Position numbers and translations under genes: made by a program. This document shows positions 1 through 8,514 of a stretch of 64,000 nt of DNA, one piece after another (within the stretch, counting starts at the first letter, position 1; each line of letters begins with the position of its first letter). The DNA is taken from positions 1-64,000 of the forward strand of contig NZ_QSUN01000004.1 in NCBI RefSeq assembly GCF_003438995.1, written 5' to 3'. The DNA comes from Bacteroides sp. OM05-12. GTDB lineage: Bacteria > Bacteroidota > Bacteroidia > Bacteroidales > Bacteroidaceae. Below the pieces are notes generated by a model. The model was given only the letters and a program-made list of their open reading frames with translations. It did no database searches and was not told the origin of the DNA.

Positions 1-190
1 CTTTATTATTAACACACAAATAATACCGCCTATTTTTTAAAGAAGTTTCGTAACTTTATTGTAATATGCTGAGCCAAAATGTGTTGTGGAACATAAAAAC
101 GCCGTCTCTCCGAGAAAGCGGCGGGGAAACGGCACATTAATATATATTGTGCGCGGGAATACCATTTATAAATGGAAAGGAAAAGGCGGG

Positions 191-322
191 AACTTGCGTT
201 TAACCAGGGCAAGACTTGCGTTCGGCCATGCGTAAACGGCAGGTTCACCGGGCGCAAACGATACAAACACCGGGACTGAACGATACAAACTGCAGGGAGA
301 ATGGAAACAAATACAAGGGAGA
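191..322. repeat. Six-unit tandem array, 22-bp period
   Basis: The gap from 1 to 427 holds no gene I can support. From 191 the sequence falls into six successive 22-base units starting at 191, 213, 235, 257, 279 and 301. Neighbouring units share words rather than full identity: ACTTGCGTT opens the first two, ACGATACAAAC opens the fourth and fifth, and GGGAGAA closes the fifth and sixth. The left part of the gap (1-190) holds only a short 14-bp palindrome at 162-175 and a weak GC hairpin near 110-135. A reading frame on the minus strand across 30-350 encodes nothing recognisable and is treated as chance. The function of the array is unknown. Confidence 0.7.
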
Positions 323-354
323 ATAAACGAAGAAAACTGACTGATTTCAACTCC

Positions 355-392
355 TATATATATTTATATTTATATAAATATAAATATATATA
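355..392. terminator. 38-bp perfect AT palindrome, likely terminator
   Basis: Positions 355-392 form a perfect 38-bp palindrome made only of A and T. It is clamped by CTCC (351-354) and GGAG (395-398), which can pair after a two-base bulge. It lies 36 bases past the stop of the lipoprotein gene that reads leftwards, so it is best read as a factor-independent terminator for that gene. It could also extrude as a cruciform. Confidence 0.55.
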
Positions 393-427
393 ACGGAGTG
401 GAAAATTAGGAAGATAGAGGACAATAA

Positions 428-1066
428 CTATCTCCTCTTAAACACAAGTGGAGTATCATCTTTTGCTCTAAGTTCTTTTTTATCATAATCGACATTCATC
501 AACGTATGGCGATCACCGGAAACAAATACCAAAACATCCTCCGCTGATAAATACCATTTCCCTGATTCTGTTTCTCCATCCTTAGCCATAAGTTTATAAG
601 TATGATCGGAATTAAGAGAAAGAGCTTGGTCAACTGCTTGGTATTCGCCGGTTAAAAGTTTATCACCTGACTTAGCCTGTGGGTTAAAGTCTATAAATTG
701 TGTAATAAACAGCTGGTTGTCATTACCTTCTTCTTCAGCTCCTTTTTGTTTTAATATTCCACGGAATTGACCAAACACAGGTTTACCACCTGATTTTAAA
801 TCAGTATATGCTTTTTCTGCATCTAAAAATGCTCCATCTATTACCACTGGAAGATTCACTCCGGTAGATGATTCTTTTAAAACAGCTGCATCCGCCAAGT
901 AACTGAAATTCCCTTCAAAATAATATTCCATTGCAATCGTTATCTGAGTAGCAGGTATAGTGTCATACTGAATTTGGGCAGACTTCTCATTTTTCTTTTG
1001 TCCGCAAGAGCTCACCATCAACACAACAATAGGCAATATCACATAAAATAATTTTTTCATAATCAT
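428..1066 (-). CDS. NlpE-like small lipoprotein
   Basis: Predicted lipoprotein of 212 residues. A short hydrophobic signal ends in VSSC, with the lipidated cysteine at residue 21. The mature part looks like a pair of small beta-rich NlpE-type units: a central stretch FGQFRGILKQKG and a C-terminal stretch with SDHTYKLMAKDG, ESGKWYLSAEDVLVF and a terminal LVFKRR. This pattern resembles the copper-resistance/NlpE-like lipoproteins of Bacteroidota, but I recognise no CxxC metal motif. It has its own promoter candidate just upstream and a palindromic terminator downstream, so it is probably transcribed alone. Residue 3 (Met) is an alternative start. The role, possibly envelope stress sensing, is inferred only. 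Confidence 0.7.
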   Translation of the reverse strand: MIMKKLFYVILPIVVLMVSSCGQKKNEKSAQIQYDTIPATQITIAMEYYFEGNFSYLADAAVLKESSTGVNLPVVIDGAFLDAEKAYTDLKSGGKPVFGQFRGILKQKGAEEEGNDNQLFITQFIDFNPQAKSGDKLLTGEYQAVDQALSLNSDHTYKLMAKDGETESGKWYLSAEDVLVFVSGDRHTLMNVDYDKKELRAKDDTPLVFKRR

Positions 1067-1089
1067 ATTTGTTTTAAAACGTAATCAGA

Positions 1090-1097
1090 CAAAACTA
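1090..1097 (-). promoter_or_regulatory. Bacteroides -7 box for the lipoprotein gene
   Basis: On the minus strand this reads TAGTTTTG, a full match to TAnnTTTG, 24 bases before the start codon. No clear -33 TTTG was found. It lies in the 42-base gap after the acyltransferase gene. Confidence 0.5.
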
Positions 1098-1108
1098 CAT
1101 AATATTTT

Positions 1109-2560
1109 TTAGAACTGAAAATAAATGAACGGCTGTATCTCAGCACTTTTCATCTGAATTACCAGATAAATAAGAGCTATTAGCAGAAATGCTTTGCCAA
1201 GTAACGGTAATGCCGTCACGCCACGCCGGCAAGCATCTTGCCAATTATCCGGAGCGAAATGGAGCAAGAAGCCTAATGTCATCAGTGCAAAGACTTTCCA
1301 GTACCCTGCAACTAATTGTCCGAATAATTGAGGTGTGAAATCTCCGAATATCTGTCCAAGCATCGTCAATGAATCATCAAAGGTACTGTTACGGAAAAAG
1401 ATCCAGCAGAAACAAACAAAGTGGAAAGTGATGATGATCCCCAAAAACTTACGGATGCCATGACTTCTCTGAGTTTTCGCTTTTCCGGTAATACTCCGCC
1501 AAAATTTATGAACGGCAAGGGCGATACCATGAAAAGCGCCCCATACCACAAAGTTCCAAGATGCTCCATGCCACAATCCGCCGAGTAACATGGTCATAAA
1601 CAGATTGAAATAAGTACGCAATTTACCTTTCCGGTTTCCTCCCATCGAAATATACAAATAATCTCTCAGCCATGTAGACAAAGAAATATGCCAGCGATGC
1701 CAAAAATCGGTAATAGAGTCCGCTTTATAGGGAGAATTAAAGTTGATAGGAAAGCGAAAACCAAGTAACAGAGCAATGCCTATCGCCATATCGCTATAAC
1801 CGGAAAAATCGCAGTAAATCTGCATGGCATATCCATAAACGCCAAATAAATTCTCAATACCCGAATATAACCCCGGATTATCGAATATACGTTCTACAAA
1901 GTTGACACTGATATAATCCGAAATAATAGCTTTTTTAAACAATCCGCTTACAATAAAGAAAACTCCTTCACCAAACATTTCTCTTGAAACAAACAACGGA
2001 CGGCGTATCTGAGGAATAAAGTCACGTGCCCGTACAATAGGCCCTGCCACCAACTGTGGAAAGAATGAAACATAAAAAGCATAATCCAACGGGTTATGCA
2101 AGGCTTTTATCTCACGGCGGTAGACATCTATCGTATAACTCAGACTTTGAAATGTAAAGAAAGAAATTCCTACGGGAAGAAAGATATCATAAATGGTATT
2201 AAAGAAGAAATTAGTATATTTAAAATAGACCAGCAACCCAAGATTGATGCAAAGGCTGAGTGTTACAATCAACTTTCTTTTTATCTTTCCTCCGGTATGA
2301 TCCATCAATAAAGCCAACAGGAAATCGGCTATCGTCACGATACCCAACAAGAAAAAATAGAACCCGCTACTTTTATAATAGAAATAATAAGAAAAAGCTA
2401 TTACAAACAAGATACGTGCCGTATTCTTCTTTTGCAACAACATATAAATAAAACTAAAACCGAGAAACAACCACAAGAAAAATCCGCTACTGAATATCAT
2501 CGGCTCTTGAGGATTGTATTCCAATACGTCTTTCAGACGTTCCCAATCAATTTGAAACAT
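1109..2560 (-). CDS. MBOAT family O-acyltransferase (AlgI-like)
   Basis: Multi-pass membrane acyltransferase of 483 residues, the usual length of the AlgI/DltB-type MBOAT family. These proteins pass acyl groups across the inner membrane to extracytoplasmic glycans. Many hydrophobic segments cover the protein. The family signature is clear: DFWHRWHISLSTWLRDY near residues 285-301 and GGLWHGASWNFVVWG near 327-341, with the catalytic histidine at 331. It overlaps by 14 bases the end of an SGNH hydrolase-like gene and follows a second one, so the three genes look co-transcribed. In alginate and peptidoglycan acetylation systems an MBOAT channel works with an SGNH-fold transferase, which suggests O-acetylation of a surface polysaccharide here. 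The substrate cannot be told. Confidence 0.9.
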   Translation of the reverse strand: MFQIDWERLKDVLEYNPQEPMIFSSGFFLWLFLGFSFIYMLLQKKNTARILFVIAFSYYFYYKSSGFYFFLLGIVTIADFLLALLMDHTGGKIKRKLIVTLSLCINLGLLVYFKYTNFFFNTIYDIFLPVGISFFTFQSLSYTIDVYRREIKALHNPLDYAFYVSFFPQLVAGPIVRARDFIPQIRRPLFVSREMFGEGVFFIVSGLFKKAIISDYISVNFVERIFDNPGLYSGIENLFGVYGYAMQIYCDFSGYSDMAIGIALLLGFRFPINFNSPYKADSITDFWHRWHISLSTWLRDYLYISMGGNRKGKLRTYFNLFMTMLLGGLWHGASWNFVVWGAFHGIALAVHKFWRSITGKAKTQRSHGIRKFLGIIITFHFVCFCWIFFRNSTFDDSLTMLGQIFGDFTPQLFGQLVAGYWKVFALMTLGFLLHFAPDNWQDACRRGVTALPLLGKAFLLIALIYLVIQMKSAEIQPFIYFQF

Positions 2561-3515
2561 AATCGTTATATGCTTTTATCAATGCTTCGTAAAGCAAATT
2601 TCCCTGTACGGTATATCCGGCTGCTGTATAATGCACCCGGTCACGTACCATATAATTTCCATTCACCCAGTTCAAACAAGCCCGTTCCCGTCCGCCTACA
2701 ATATTATACATATCCCAAACGGCATAACCACGTTTCCATGCATATTCTACAATTGTTTTAGCCACTAAAGGAGTACGGGTATTGATACTTCTATTTCTAC
2801 GATAACGGATATAGGAACCGGGAGGGGTAGTCAGTAAAATTGCAACATTCGGACAAGCCTCGCGCAACATACCAATCAATGCATCCATCTCCTGCTCGTG
2901 TACAGAAGGTGTATATCCACGCCCATGACTTTCATTTGTACCGAAAGACAGAATTATCAGATCAGGATGCAGACTTGCTATTTCACTTACCTGCATTGCA
3001 TTTGTAAAACCGGCACAAGTGGAACCGTTAATACCTATCATCTGGTACACAACACCCGGTTTTCCGGTTTCGCGAGCTATACCACTGGTATGGTACGTTA
3101 TTGTATCCGGATATACCGCTTCTCCACCAAATTCATTCTCCAAATTACGACGAACGGTTAAAGGTAATACATGACCACGTATATGAGAATCACCGATATG
3201 AACAATGCGGACCGGTTCTCTACGTACCCGCAATTTTTCAAAAAAAGGAATAAGCACATGAGCTGTATCCATGATAATGTTCTCACGTGTGTTCTTAAAA
3301 GTTTTCGGCATGGAGTTTCCCACCATAACAGGATCTTCCGGACGACGATATTCCGGAGTTTCTTCGGATAAAGAAGAAGGACGCCCCTCTTTCGAAACCA
3401 CAGGCAAACGATCTTGTCCATAAATCAAGGGCACGACAAAGATATTGCAGCAAATCAATAGAATGAGCAGACGAATTATTTTATTATTTCTGCCTATCAT
3501 ACTGCTCCTTTCCAT
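2547..3515 (-). CDS. SGNH/GDSL hydrolase-like protein, downstream copy
   Basis: Exported protein of 322 residues with an N-terminal hydrophobic signal (about residues 10-33). It carries the SGNH blocks: IVHIGDSHIRGH holds the nucleophile serine, ILSFGTNESHG matches block III, and DRVHYTAAGY supplies the Asp-x-x-His pair. The fold covers esterases and also the O-acetyltransferase partners of MBOAT proteins, and its position directly before the MBOAT gene favours the second role. The start overlaps the upstream gene by 32 bases. Met6 would shorten the overlap to 17. It is distantly similar in layout to the gene before it, so the pair may be an old duplication. Confidence 0.85.
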   Translation of the reverse strand: MERSSMIGRNNKIIRLLILLICCNIFVVPLIYGQDRLPVVSKEGRPSSLSEETPEYRRPEDPVMVGNSMPKTFKNTRENIIMDTAHVLIPFFEKLRVRREPVRIVHIGDSHIRGHVLPLTVRRNLENEFGGEAVYPDTITYHTSGIARETGKPGVVYQMIGINGSTCAGFTNAMQVSEIASLHPDLIILSFGTNESHGRGYTPSVHEQEMDALIGMLREACPNVAILLTTPPGSYIRYRRNRSINTRTPLVAKTIVEYAWKRGYAVWDMYNIVGGRERACLNWVNGNYMVRDRVHYTAAGYTVQGNLLYEALIKAYNDYVSN

Positions 3516-4842
3516 AAATCAATGTTTCATATAGCAAAACTGCCAAATGCTTTCCGCCACGAAAGTTTATATGCGTATAGTCATAATTCGCCATCGAAGG
3601 TTTTGCATGTACCAGTTCGGCCATGCTCCCCTCTCCGCCCATTGCTTCAAACATATTCCAAAATGCAATATTGCTCTCTGCTGCAATGGACTGTTGATAA
3701 CGAATCAGGTTTTTAACCCCGGGCATCGTACGTAGCTCACCAGTCTCTGTCCTGTAATCACGATCGCCGACACTGAGCAGTAGGATTCCTGCCTGTGGAA
3801 ATGCATTCTTCAAATGCTCTATCGTCGCCAACATTCCTTTTTCATAATTATCGTAATTCTTTCCACGTTCAGTAGCTACATTCAATCCGTATTGAAGAAT
3901 AATCAAGTCATAAGGACGTTGTTTATTAAACTGCCTCAACGCCTTTTCCGGTATACCCCGTAGAGAAAGTCCGCTACTTCCTCGTAAGCTAAAGTTATCT
4001 ACGGCCACTCCATTATAGCCGTCCATCGCCACACCATAAAAAAGTGCGGAATCCGCTTTTTGTACTGTCCAACGTACACGCCCTATATTTCCTTCGGTTT
4101 GCGCCATGCACAATGCTCCTTTTCCTTCAAAATGATGCTCAGTCCCATTTCCTCCATTTATGGAAGATGTAACATCAACCTCACCGACCGCAGCAAAATA
4201 GAGCGTCGATACTTCACAAGTATCAAGATGAGATGCATATTTTGTCTGACCTTTTAATTCCACATATGCACCGGGGCGAGGAATAAAATAGCCGCTTGAA
4301 ACTCCCTGTTTGGATTTGTCAAAATAGACGGTGTCCGTCACCAAATGACTCCTCCATCCACCAAACGAATGTCGGACGGTAGGGCGATAACCATTTGTCA
4401 TTGAAGTAATGGGAAGAAAACCGACTCCGCAACCTCCATATTCGGATTGGAGCATACTCCGCAAATCTCCCGTAAAAATATCCGCTTCGATAAAAGAGTC
4501 TCCAAATACGGCAATGTATACCGGATGTTCCAATTCATTCCGCCTATCCAATGCTGCATAAAACGGCCTCATCCCTCTTTCCGTAGAATCCGCATAATCT
4601 TCGATACAGGTAAGGCCGGCCTTGCACGTGTCTATAAATTCCGGTTCTACCGGCAGAAGAAGCGGTACAGAGTCCTCTTCCAGTTCCTCTTCATCCGGTT
4701 CCTGTAACTTAATATCCGACAATACGTCTACCCGCCTCAATGGTTCTCCATTTATTTCCAATGAAGGCAAAAGATGAAGCGCCAATAACGCCAATACCAC
4801 AACCAATGTCAGTATAAATGTATAAGATATATAATTTCTCAT
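3484..4842 (-). CDS. SGNH hydrolase-like protein, upstream copy
   Basis: Exported or membrane-anchored protein of 452 residues with one N-terminal hydrophobic segment (about 8-27) followed by an acidic linker rich in Glu and Asp. The SGNH blocks are visible: VFGDSFIEADIF (serine nucleophile), IILQYGLNVATE (block III, with Asn) and YDYTHINFRGGKHLA (Asp and His). Between the first and later blocks lies a beta-rich insert of roughly 180 residues, as in AlgJ/AlgX- and PatB-like acetyl transfer proteins. It is first in the acetylation unit, with a -7 box 27 bases upstream. It is probably the extracytoplasmic partner of the MBOAT protein. A plain esterase role is the alternative. Confidence 0.82.
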   Translation of the reverse strand: MRNYISYTFILTLVVVLALLALHLLPSLEINGEPLRRVDVLSDIKLQEPDEEELEEDSVPLLLPVEPEFIDTCKAGLTCIEDYADSTERGMRPFYAALDRRNELEHPVYIAVFGDSFIEADIFTGDLRSMLQSEYGGCGVGFLPITSMTNGYRPTVRHSFGGWRSHLVTDTVYFDKSKQGVSSGYFIPRPGAYVELKGQTKYASHLDTCEVSTLYFAAVGEVDVTSSINGGNGTEHHFEGKGALCMAQTEGNIGRVRWTVQKADSALFYGVAMDGYNGVAVDNFSLRGSSGLSLRGIPEKALRQFNKQRPYDLIILQYGLNVATERGKNYDNYEKGMLATIEHLKNAFPQAGILLLSVGDRDYRTETGELRTMPGVKNLIRYQQSIAAESNIAFWNMFEAMGGEGSMAELVHAKPSMANYDYTHINFRGGKHLAVLLYETLIYGKEQYDRQK

Positions 4843-4868
4843 TTCTCAATACGTATGTAAACGCCGCG

Positions 4869-4876
4869 CAAACTTA
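4869..4876 (-). promoter_or_regulatory. Bacteroides -7 box for the acetylation unit
   Basis: On the minus strand it reads TAAGTTTG, a full match to TAnnTTTG, 27 bases before the start of the upstream SGNH gene. No convincing -33 element was seen. Confidence 0.5.
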
Positions 4877-4991
4877 CAAAAAATAAGTTGGACGTAAGAA
4901 ATCCTATCTTAAAAAAACAGGGGCTCCACCATTTTATAGATAAATTCCTTAGAAACTCCTTTCCCATGAATCTCAAACAAAATTAATGAGA

Positions 4992-5033
4992 TAAAAAAAT
5001 AGCCGGAAAGCCCAACAGGTACTTCCGGCTATT
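4992..5033 (-). terminator. Terminator of the efflux operon
   Basis: An 11-bp perfect stem (AATAGCCGGAA paired with TTCCGGCTATT) with a 14-base loop is followed on the minus strand by a run of seven T. It lies just after the stop of the PG0541-like gene and ends the five-gene efflux operon. Confidence 0.85.
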
Positions 5034-5052
5034 CATTTCAACAGTTATTCTA

Positions 5053-5352
5053 TCAAATATTCTTTTCTACATTCCAGACAAAGGCTCTCAAACCGAGCAT
5101 CTCGGTTGCCTTATCCATCTTATGAAGAATCTCCAAAAGCGGGTCTACCTGTTCATCATTCACCATTGTTATAATAGCAGAGCACATAGAAGGCCAGGCA
5201 TGACTGCCATAGTGCGGTTCTCCTGTCTTGCTGCCACGACCCTGTACTTGTTCAAAGTAGGTAAAGCCACGACAATTCTGTCGGTCGAGCACTGCCATAA
5301 TACGCTCATAAAATGCTTGGTCAAATGTTATAAATACAGCTTTCATGTTCAA
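5053..5352 (-). CDS. PG0541-like transporter-associated protein
   Basis: Small soluble protein of 99 residues, predicted cytoplasmic. It resembles the PG0541 family found next to RND pumps in Bacteroidota, which has a PII-like ferredoxin-type fold (judged from MKAVFITFDQAF at the start and a beta-alpha-beta pattern). Visible landmarks are GSKTGEPHYGSHAWPSMCS in the middle and LGLRAFVWNVEKNI at the end. It is the last gene of the operon, 11 bases after the pump gene and right before a strong terminator. The genetic link suggests sensing or tuning of the pump. Its ligand is unknown. Met3 is an alternative start. Confidence 0.8.
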   Translation of the reverse strand: MNMKAVFITFDQAFYERIMAVLDRQNCRGFTYFEQVQGRGSKTGEPHYGSHAWPSMCSAIITMVNDEQVDPLLEILHKMDKATEMLGLRAFVWNVEKNI

Positions 5353-5363
5353 TCCTTGTTTAA

Positions 5364-8300
5364 TTATTTACTATTTTCCAAATCCTCTATTGCCTGAATC
5401 TGACGCATTTTACGACGTTGACGTTTTACACCCGTACCGGCAAACATACAATAAAGTACAGGAACAAGCACTAAAGTAAGCAACGTAGAAACCGTCAGAC
5501 CACCAATCACGGAAATACCCATCGGCTGCCAGGTTTCAGAACCTTGACCACCACCAATAGCCATCGGCACCATACCGAGGATTGTAGTCAATGTTGTCAT
5601 CAATACCGGACGAAGACGACTCTTACCTCCCGTCACCACAGAGTGAATGATGGAAGAACCACGCTCGCGGTTCAGGTTAATATAATCGACCAGCACAATA
5701 CCGTTCTTCACAACAATACCCACCAACATAATCATACCAATCATGGAAATAACATTCATGGTGGTTCCGGTCATAAATAACGCCATAAATACTCCGGAGA
5801 AAGAGAACGGCAATGCGAACATGATAATAAACGGATACGTCAATGATTCGAACTGAGCTGCCATCACTATAAATACCAAAAGAATAATCAATACCATCAG
5901 CGTCATCAAATCACCGAAAGACTCCTGTTGGTCTTCATAAGAACCAGCCAACTTGATTGTTACTCCCTGCGGAATATCCATTTGAGCAATCTGTTCACGC
6001 GTTCCCGCTACTACTTTGTCCATAGACTCTCCGGCGATAACACCCTGAACCGTATTGATACGTTCACGGTCTTTACGCTCGATGGTAGGAGGAGCAAAAC
6101 GTTCCACTACCGTACCTATATCACGGATACGCACTCCCTTACCCTGATTATTATAGACCAATATATTTTCAATTGCATCTACACTCTGACGATATTCCGG
6201 TGCATAAACCACACGGATATCATACTCTTCACCGTCCTCACGGTACTTAGACTGAATAGAGCCATTGATACGGTTACGTACATAAGAAGCAGCGGTAGAA
6301 AGATTCAAGCCGTTCAACGCTAATTTCTCACGATCAAAGTCAATCTGGTATTCCGGTTGATAGTCACCACGACTGATCGTAATATCCGCCATACCTTTCA
6401 CTTTACTTAAACGTTCCTTCAACTCAGTAGCAACACGGTCTGTCTCATCAAAATTATAGCCATAGACTTCTACGTCAAGCGTAGACTGTCCACCCATACT
6501 CTGACCACGACTACCTCCCACATTTACCTGATATTTCTTAATCTCAGGAATAGCAGCAAGGTCTTCACGCATCATTTCACAAATCTCTACCACCCCTCTT
6601 TCACGATCACCCGGATCACTTAAATTGATGTTAAACGAAATGATATGCGTACCATTATCACTCATGGAAGCAAATATATTATCCGTATCAGCCTGTCCTA
6701 CTGTAAAGTTTAGAACTTTTATTTCCGGATATTTCTTCGTCCATTCCTGTTGTACTCTCAAAGCAAGATCGCGAGAAATCTCTGTACGTGTACCGATCGG
6801 CGTTTCAATCGTTACACCGATACGCCCGTCATCACTCGTCGGGAAAAATTCTGTTCCTACATATTTCACTAATACCATACTGAGTACAAAGAAGCTCAAA
6901 GCAGCAAACACTACAGTCTTACGGTGACGAACAGACCAATCCAGTAACTTAGCATAAGCTACATCCAAAGCATCCAAGGCCTTTTGAATCGGTCCGTAAA
7001 GAACATCAAACATCTTACTATGCTTCGGATTCAGTTTTAACAACTGTGAACAAAGCATCGGAGTCAGAGACAATGCGGAAGCTGTGGATATAATCATGAT
7101 AATGGTTACCATCCAACCCAATTCATGGAACATCACACCCATCATACCCGGAACCATCGTTAACGGGAAGAACACAGCCAACAAAGTCAAAGTAGAAGCG
7201 ATAACAGAAATTGCCACCTCATTTGTGCCATGCACAGCTGCCTGTTTCGGTTCACTACCTCGTTCAATATGGGTCGTAACATTCTCCAAGACCACAATAG
7301 CATCATCCACCACCATACCAATCGCAATAGACAGAGATGATAAAGAGATAATATTCAACGTACTTCCCGTGATAGCCAGATAGATAAATGAAGCAATCAA
7401 AGACAGCGGGATCGTAATTAAAATAATAACCGTAGATCTCCATCTTCCTAAAAAGACAAACACCACAATTCCCACGAAAATCAATGCATCACGAACTGTA
7501 TTTGCCAATGACGAAATCGTATTACGGATATTATCGGAAGTATCTACAATTATACCCAGTTTTACATCGGAAGGCAACGCAGCCTGCAAATCCGGCAATG
7601 CTTTCATTACTTTATCTGAAATCTGCACGGAGTTCGCCCCGGTCTGTTTCTGGATAACAATCATCGCACCCTGAACTCCATTATTATAAGTAAGCTGTGC
7701 ACGTTCCTCTACAGAATCGACAACACGTGCCACATCTTTCAAATAAATATTTTTACCGTCATAGCTGCCCACGACAATTTGTTCCATTTGCTTAGCATCC
7801 TTGAATTCTCCTTCCACACGCACGGCATAGGTTTCCGTACCCACATCGAAATTACCACCCGGAATATTCTTATTTTCCGCTGCAATAATTGCAGAAACAG
7901 TTTCAATACTAAGATTATATGCCTCCATACGTATCGGGTCTACATAGACTTGTACTTCACGTTGGGGGGCACCGGAAATAGAAACCGTACCTACACCACC
8001 GATACGCGCTAAAGGATTCGCCACTCCGTCATCCAAGATTTTATACAACGCCGGCAAACTCTGTTCTGCCTGTACAGACAGCAATACAATCGGAATCATA
8101 TCCGTACTGAACTTGAAAATGATAGGGCTTTCCGCATCGTCCGGTAAACTGGATTTAACCATTTCCAGCTTATCACGCACATCATTGGTAAGCACATCAA
8201 TATCCTCGCCAAATTCAAACTCCATTGTTATAACGGAGATATTCTCTCTTGACTTAGAAGTAATATGTTTCAGGTTACTAACCGTATTCAAAACATTTTC

Positions 8301-8501
8301 CATCGGACGCGACACGTTGTTCTCCACATCGGCGGCACTCGCACCCGGATACGCTGTCATGACCATTAAAGTATTGGTCTCAATATCCGGATATAAGTCT
8401 ATAGGCAACTTTTGTAAAGAGAAAAGTCCGAATATCACCACCGCCAAAAAGACCAGCGATGTCATAATAGGTCGTTTGACCGATCCTTCGTATAAACTCA
8501 T
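5364..8501 (-). CDS. RND efflux pump inner-membrane permease
   Basis: Resistance-nodulation-division transporter of 1045 residues, full length for the HAE1/AcrB type. The first transmembrane helix near residues 12-30 starts after the short leader typical of the family. The first periplasmic loop begins with LPIDLYPDIETNTL. The proton relay is seen as GMVVDDAIVVLEN with Asp399 and Asp400, and a second repeat half carries GIVVKNGIVLVDYIN. It would export hydrophobic compounds by proton antiport, through the adaptor and TolC proteins encoded before it. Spacings of 11-13 bases in the operon indicate co-expression. The drug range cannot be told from the sequence. Confidence 0.95.
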   Translation of the reverse strand: MSLYEGSVKRPIMTSLVFLAVVIFGLFSLQKLPIDLYPDIETNTLMVMTAYPGASAADVENNVSRPMENVLNTVSNLKHITSKSRENISVITMEFEFGEDIDVLTNDVRDKLEMVKSSLPDDAESPIIFKFSTDMIPIVLLSVQAEQSLPALYKILDDGVANPLARIGGVGTVSISGAPQREVQVYVDPIRMEAYNLSIETVSAIIAAENKNIPGGNFDVGTETYAVRVEGEFKDAKQMEQIVVGSYDGKNIYLKDVARVVDSVEERAQLTYNNGVQGAMIVIQKQTGANSVQISDKVMKALPDLQAALPSDVKLGIIVDTSDNIRNTISSLANTVRDALIFVGIVVFVFLGRWRSTVIILITIPLSLIASFIYLAITGSTLNIISLSSLSIAIGMVVDDAIVVLENVTTHIERGSEPKQAAVHGTNEVAISVIASTLTLLAVFFPLTMVPGMMGVMFHELGWMVTIIMIISTASALSLTPMLCSQLLKLNPKHSKMFDVLYGPIQKALDALDVAYAKLLDWSVRHRKTVVFAALSFFVLSMVLVKYVGTEFFPTSDDGRIGVTIETPIGTRTEISRDLALRVQQEWTKKYPEIKVLNFTVGQADTDNIFASMSDNGTHIISFNINLSDPGDRERGVVEICEMMREDLAAIPEIKKYQVNVGGSRGQSMGGQSTLDVEVYGYNFDETDRVATELKERLSKVKGMADITISRGDYQPEYQIDFDREKLALNGLNLSTAASYVRNRINGSIQSKYREDGEEYDIRVVYAPEYRQSVDAIENILVYNNQGKGVRIRDIGTVVERFAPPTIERKDRERINTVQGVIAGESMDKVVAGTREQIAQMDIPQGVTIKLAGSYEDQQESFGDLMTLMVLIILLVFIVMAAQFESLTYPFIIMFALPFSFSGVFMALFMTGTTMNVISMIGMIMLVGIVVKNGIVLVDYINLNRERGSSIIHSVVTGGKSRLRPVLMTTLTTILGMVPMAIGGGQGSETWQPMGISVIGGLTVSTLLTLVLVPVLYCMFAGTGVKRQRRKMRQIQAIEDLENSK

Positions 8502-8514
8502 ACTCTACTATTTT

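Noticed and set aside
191..322. CRISPR-like array
   Set aside because: No conserved repeat with unique spacers, the unit is only 22 bases in total, and there are no cas genes.
30..350. Possible 106-residue minus-strand gene
   Set aside because: It runs across the 22-bp array, has no family resemblance, and its codons follow the repeat pattern.
7084..7383. Plus-strand frames inside the RND pump gene
   Set aside because: Shadow frames of a well-supported gene on the other strand; the same holds for the many frames opposite recG, SusC, SusD, sprA and the glycosidases.
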